64,000 nt of DNA, taken from Sphingomonadaceae bacterium (GTDB taxonomy: Bacteria > Pseudomonadota > Alphaproteobacteria > Sphingomonadales > Sphingomonadaceae). Within the stretch, counting starts at the first letter, position 1; each line of letters opens with the position of its first letter. Shown piece by piece: positions 60,496 through 64,000 of this stretch. The DNA lies in contig CANJCQ010000002.1 of NCBI GenBank assembly GCA_947473355.1, forward strand, positions 1 through 64,000, read 5' to 3'. A program made the position numbers and the translations under genes. Below the pieces are notes generated by a model, which was not told where the DNA came from, ran no database searches, and saw only the letters and a list, made by a program, of their open reading frames with translations.

Positions 60496-62159
60496 GCGGA
60501 CTTGATCCTGCCTTTATTGCACTGACGTCGCCCGATGCGCCCTTTGCGATCGGCGAACGCGACGGCATGCGCCAGTTCCTGAATGCACCAGCCGACCTCA
60601 ACTGGATGATCGAGACTGCCCGTGCGCATGGCAACAAGACATTCATTATCGAAGAAGCGGACGATGGCACGGACCGGCGTCTGACCTTCGACGAGGTGTT
60701 CGCCTTGCGCGACCGTCTCGTGCCACTGCTGCGGATAAACCGCGGGGAGCGCGTGGCGATCTGCATGCGCAATCGGACGGAATGGATCGTCGCCTTCCTC
60801 GCGGTGATCAAGGCAGGCGGAATCGCAGCGCTGCTCAACAGCCGGGGTTCCCCTTCCGAACTGGTGGCAATGATCCATGAGGTCACGCCCGAAGTGGTGC
60901 TGGCCGATAGCCGGCGGGCCGCGCTGATTCGCGAAGGCGGCTATGCCGGGCGGATGCTTGATCTCACCCGCCCGTTTGATGAGGCCGAGATTGAACGGCA
61001 CGCGGATGTCCTCTTAACAAAGCCTGGAGAAGCCTCAGCGGACGATGCCTGCACCATCCTGTTCACGTCGGGCACGACAGGCCGGGTCAAGGGAGCTGTT
61101 CTTTCGCACCGCAATCTGATCACCGGGCTAATGAGCGTCCAGCTTTCAGGCATGCAGGTGCTTCATACCACGGCAGCGCGAATGGGTATTCCAGTTGAGA
61201 CTATGCTGCAGAGCATGCCGCAACAGGCGGTTCTGCTGGTATATCCGCTGTTCCATATCTCAGGGCTTGGTTCGGCCTTGCTTTCGCCGATGCTGGCTGG
61301 ATCGAAAGTCGTTGTCATGCGGCGCTGGGACGCGGACAAGGCGCTGAAATATATTCGTGATGAGCAGGTCACGATGTTTACCGGGGTTCCCACCATGCTG
61401 TGGGATGTGCTGCAGAGCGCGAAGCTCGGCGATGCGGATTTGTCGTCGTTGTGGAATATTGCAAGCGGCGGCCAGGCCCTGCCCGTGAATCTGCTGGAAG
61501 AGATGCGCGCTTCCTGCCCCCAGGCGATGATGGGCACTGGCTATGGCATGACCGAGTGCTCGGGCGCGATTGCCCAGGCGGTTGGCGAGGACTTTGTCCG
61601 TAAGCCGAGCTCGGCAGGGCGGGTGCTGCCGCTTGTCGAAGTTCGCATCATCGCGCCCGATGGCCGCGACCTGCCGCTTGGCGAGGCTGGCGAGATTGTT
61701 GTGCGCGGGGCGCAGGTGATGCGAGGATACTGGAACCGGCCTGAGGATACGGCAGCCGTGCTGACCCAGGATGGCTGGCTGCATACTGGCGATGTCGGCC
61801 TGATCGACGAAGAAGGCTATGTCTTCATTGTCGACCGCAAGAAGGACATGGTCATCTCGGGCGGGGAAAACATCTATTGTGCCGAGGTGGAGCGGGTTCT
61901 TGGCGAAATGCCTCAGATCACCGAATGCGCCGCCTTTGGCATTCCTGATGAGCGCCTGGGCGAAATGCTGGTCTGTGTGGTTCGCGGCAAGGGCATCAAC
62001 GAAGATGAGGTGATCCGCCGGGTCGCCGAGCGTCTCGCCAAGTACAAGTCGCCGGGACACGTCGCCTTTCTGGATGAGAGCCTGCCGCGCAACCATGTCG
62101 GCAAGGTGGACAAGATCGCGTTGCGGTCGCGATGGACCGAAATTTACGGAGCACAATGA
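60492..62159 (+). CDS. AMP-dependent acyl-CoA synthetase
   Basis: Ligase of 555 residues with the canonical loop TSGTTGRVKG at 192-201, TGDVGLIDEEGYVF, SGGENIYCAEVERVL and a final NHVGKVDKIALR holding the acyl-transfer Lys. It is clearly distinct from the ligase just upstream, so two acids of different size may be activated. It is coupled at both ends by ATGA. The two adjacent ligases could serve side-chain acids of different length, or bile acids and their degradation intermediates. Confidence 0.86.
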   Translation: MSGLDPAFIALTSPDAPFAIGERDGMRQFLNAPADLNWMIETARAHGNKTFIIEEADDGTDRRLTFDEVFALRDRLVPLLRINRGERVAICMRNRTEWIVAFLAVIKAGGIAALLNSRGSPSELVAMIHEVTPEVVLADSRRAALIREGGYAGRMLDLTRPFDEAEIERHADVLLTKPGEASADDACTILFTSGTTGRVKGAVLSHRNLITGLMSVQLSGMQVLHTTAARMGIPVETMLQSMPQQAVLLVYPLFHISGLGSALLSPMLAGSKVVVMRRWDADKALKYIRDEQVTMFTGVPTMLWDVLQSAKLGDADLSSLWNIASGGQALPVNLLEEMRASCPQAMMGTGYGMTECSGAIAQAVGEDFVRKPSSAGRVLPLVEVRIIAPDGRDLPLGEAGEIVVRGAQVMRGYWNRPEDTAAVLTQDGWLHTGDVGLIDEEGYVFIVDRKKDMVISGGENIYCAEVERVLGEMPQITECAAFGIPDERLGEMLVCVVRGKGINEDEVIRRVAERLAKYKSPGHVAFLDESLPRNHVGKVDKIALRSRWTEIYGAQ

Positions 62160-63031
62160 ACATGGGCATGCCCACTGACATCAAGATCATCGACTGCATG
62201 CTGGGCATCCCGGAGGCGGAGGACCGGGCTGAATGGTTTGCGCCATTCCGGCCCCTGATCAAGGACGCCCAGACACTCCAGCAGTTTTCGATGCCCGCGC
62301 AATACATGTTCAAGGACGTGCCGCAGACCGGCAAGGCCGATGATTTTGTAAAATGGACTGTCGACCAGATGGACCGCTTCAATATTGATCGCGCGCTGGT
62401 CGGCTGGAACGAGAACGACACCTCGCGGCGAGCCAAGGAGATGTTTGGCGACCGTTTCTTTTTTGACCTGCCGATCGATCCCAATCGGGGCATGGAAGAA
62501 GTGCGCCGCATCAAGCGCATTCATGCCGAGGTTGGCCTTTCGGCCGTTAGCTGCTTTCCGGCTGGCACGCTGCCGCAGGTAGCAATCAACCACAAGTATC
62601 TGTTCCCGATCTATGCCTGCGCCGAAGAACTGGGGCTGCCCATTCTGCTGAATGTCGGCATCCCCGGGCCGCGCATTCCGATGGAAACCCAGAAGGTCGA
62701 ATATCTCGACGAGGTCTGCTGGTTCTTCCCCGAGCTCAAAGTCGTGATGCGGCACGGCGCCGAGCCGTGGGATGATCTGGCCGTGAAGCTGATGCTGAAG
62801 TGGCCCAATCTCTATTATTCGACCAGCGCCTTTGCGCCAAAGCATTATCCCAAGACAATCATCGACTATGCCAACACGCGCGGTGCCGACAAGGTGATTT
62901 ACGCCGGTTATTTCCCGATGGGCCTCAGCCTTGATCGCATCATGTCCGATATGCACAACGTTCCGCTGAAGGACGAAGTCTGGCCCAAGTTCCTGCGCGA
63001 AAATGCCCTGCGCGTGTTCAATCTCAAGTAA
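62156..63031 (+). CDS. Amidohydrolase-2 family protein with degenerate metal site
   Basis: Protein of 291 residues starting at the ATG at 62156 (ATGA overlap with the ligase). It has the ACMSD-like barrel: IKIIDCMLGIPEAE, ILLNVGIPGPR, KVVMRHGAEPWDD, and KVIYAGYFPMGLSL. The N-terminal HxH is not present (DCML), and the usual GSDYP Asp is replaced by AGYFP, so key metal ligands are absent. It may be a non-metal lyase, a decarboxylase variant or a structural partner. It is 18 bp upstream of kshA, which suggests a role in ring or side-chain breakdown. Confidence 0.75.
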   Translation: MNMGMPTDIKIIDCMLGIPEAEDRAEWFAPFRPLIKDAQTLQQFSMPAQYMFKDVPQTGKADDFVKWTVDQMDRFNIDRALVGWNENDTSRRAKEMFGDRFFFDLPIDPNRGMEEVRRIKRIHAEVGLSAVSCFPAGTLPQVAINHKYLFPIYACAEELGLPILLNVGIPGPRIPMETQKVEYLDEVCWFFPELKVVMRHGAEPWDDLAVKLMLKWPNLYYSTSAFAPKHYPKTIIDYANTRGADKVIYAGYFPMGLSLDRIMSDMHNVPLKDEVWPKFLRENALRVFNLK

Positions 63032-63049
63032 GACTGCCGGAGACCTGCC

Positions 63050-64000
63050 ATGTCCGAAGCCGACACTGTATCTGCCGTAGCTACCGACGCTCGCACTTCG
63101 CCTGTTGCCGTCTGGCAGGTGCTTGAGAAGCTGAAGGGGCAGGATCTGCTCGACTGGCGACTGGCTGAGATAGGTAACCGCTCGCCAATCGAGGAACGCA
63201 ACCTCGATATCGGCTTCCCCTTTGGCTGGTACGCGATCGAGCTATCAACCAAGCTGGCCATCGGCGAGGTGCGGCCCTTGCGCTATTTTGCGCGTGATCT
63301 GGTCATGTGGCGGGGAGAAGATGGGCAAGTCAGGATTATCGATGCCTATTGCAAGCATCTGGGTGCGCATATGGGCCATGGCGGCAAGGTCCATGGCAAC
63401 CTGCTAGAATGCCCGTTCCATGCCTGGCGCTATGATGGCGAAGAGGGCGTGGTCAAGGACATCCCCTATTCGAAGTCGATCCCCCCTCAGGTAAAACGCA
63501 AGTGCACCCGCACTTACCCGGTGGCCGAGGCCAACCGCTGGATCTGGATGTGGTATCACCCTGAAGACGCCGATCCCCTTTGGGAAGTTGCGGTGATCCC
63601 CGAGTGCTCCGACCCTGACTGGACCGATTTCGAGATTCACGAGTGGAACGTCTGGGGCAATGTCCAGAATATGGCGGAGAACGGGGTTGATGTTGCACAC
63701 TTCCGCTACATCCACGGCACCGCCAACGTCCCGCTCGGCGAATTGCGCTGGGGCGAATGGGGACGCGGTGCCGATGTAAGGGCCAAGATGGGCACGCCGT
63801 GGGGCGAGGTCGATGGCTGCATCAGCTACGACACGATGGGGCCGGGCCAGAGCTGGACACGCTTCACCGGGATCTCCGAGACCTTGCTGGTCGCATGCCT
63901 TACGCCTGTGGAACTTGACCATGCGCACACTCGTTTCTGCTTCACCCAGCCCAAGGCCCAGGCAGAAGGCGAACGTGCCGGGGTGGCCAGGGCAATCATC
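63050..64000 (+). CDS. kshA: 3-ketosteroid 9alpha-hydroxylase oxygenase component (partial, runs off the window)
   Basis: Rieske oxygenase; 317 codons are visible from the ATG at 63050 and the frame is open at the right edge, so about 60-80 residues are missing compared with known KshA. The Rieske cluster ligands are Cys101 and His103 (AYCKHLGAHMGHGG) and Cys121 and His124 (ECPFHAWRYDG). The mononuclear iron motif lies in NMAENGVDVAHFRYIHG. With KstD it converts androstenedione-type ketones to the unstable 9-hydroxy-1,4-dienone that opens ring B. Its reductase KshB is not in the window. Ribosome site GGAGA lies 6 bp upstream. Confidence 0.9.
   Translation, partial: MSEADTVSAVATDARTSPVAVWQVLEKLKGQDLLDWRLAEIGNRSPIEERNLDIGFPFGWYAIELSTKLAIGEVRPLRYFARDLVMWRGEDGQVRIIDAYCKHLGAHMGHGGKVHGNLLECPFHAWRYDGEEGVVKDIPYSKSIPPQVKRKCTRTYPVAEANRWIWMWYHPEDADPLWEVAVIPECSDPDWTDFEIHEWNVWGNVQNMAENGVDVAHFRYIHGTANVPLGELRWGEWGRGADVRAKMGTPWGEVDGCISYDTMGPGQSWTRFTGISETLLVACLTPVELDHAHTRFCFTQPKAQAEGERAGVARAII

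Overview
The window is a high-GC chromosomal or megaplasmid segment from an alphaproteobacterium, most likely a sphingomonad (Novosphingobium/Sphingobium type). I base this on codon use, on the many short-chain dehydrogenases, epoxide hydrolases and amidohydrolases, and on a 9,10-seco steroid degradation cluster whose order resembles bile-acid and testosterone degraders of that group. No rRNA or tRNA gene was found. Coding density is very high, with many ATGA and TGATG stop/start overlaps.

Left block, about 0.1-26.7 kb: an accessory catabolic region of unknown substrate. It holds a Baeyer-Villiger-type monooxygenase, an acyl-CoA ligase, two paralogous epoxide hydrolases, two paralogous D-aminoacylase-type amidohydrolases, an ACMSD-type amidohydrolase, luciferase-like and SDR enzymes, a thioesterase, and AraC and IclR regulators. 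An IclR-led operon follows (alpha/beta hydrolase, Ltp2-like thiolase/aldolase, DUF35 protein, SCP2-like/hydrolase fusion, P450). Beyond it are an EthD protein, a TauD-type dioxygenase, a molybdopterin oxidoreductase and an unusual NTF2/kinase fusion. The enzyme set fits stepwise oxidation, CoA activation and C-C cleavage of an alicyclic, terpenoid or steroid-like substrate.

Junction, about 26.7-28.3 kb: gene remnants (a quinone-oxidoreductase N-terminus, a truncated TetR gene, a 5'-truncated hydrolase) and an AT-rich cluster of interlocking inverted repeats.

Right block, 28.3-64 kb: steroid nucleus degradation. Two Lrp/AsnC regulators lie divergent to kstD. A minus-strand operon (hsaA-hsaD-hsaE-hsaG-hsaF, a KstD-like flavoprotein, two NTF2-like proteins) opens rings A/B and processes the C5 product to pyruvate and propionyl-CoA or acetyl-CoA. 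One NTF2-like protein carries the residues I recall as catalytic in the bile-acid 7alpha-dehydratase BaiE. A 15-gene plus-strand operon (SDR, hsaC, ipdAB, ipdC, echA20, fadA6, SDR, two acyl-CoA dehydrogenases, ipdF, MaoC, ketosteroid isomerase, thiolase, fadD3-like) covers extradiol cleavage and degradation of the C/D-ring propionate (HIP). Beyond it lie an OYE-type reductase, a luciferase-like enzyme, another NTF2-like protein, two SDRs, two acyl-CoA ligases (one FadD19-like), an amidohydrolase with a degenerate metal site, and kshA, which runs off the right edge.

Taken together, KshA and KstD break ring B, HsaA/HsaC/HsaD open ring A, HsaE/F/G finish the A-ring fragment, and FadD3/Ipd/EchA20/FadA6 finish rings C and D. 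The BaiE-like dehydratase, second KstD-like enzyme and BaiCD/BaiH-like reductase suggest bile acids, through a 4,6-diene type branch, as natural substrates; that is inference. No hsaB or kshB reductase gene is visible in the window.
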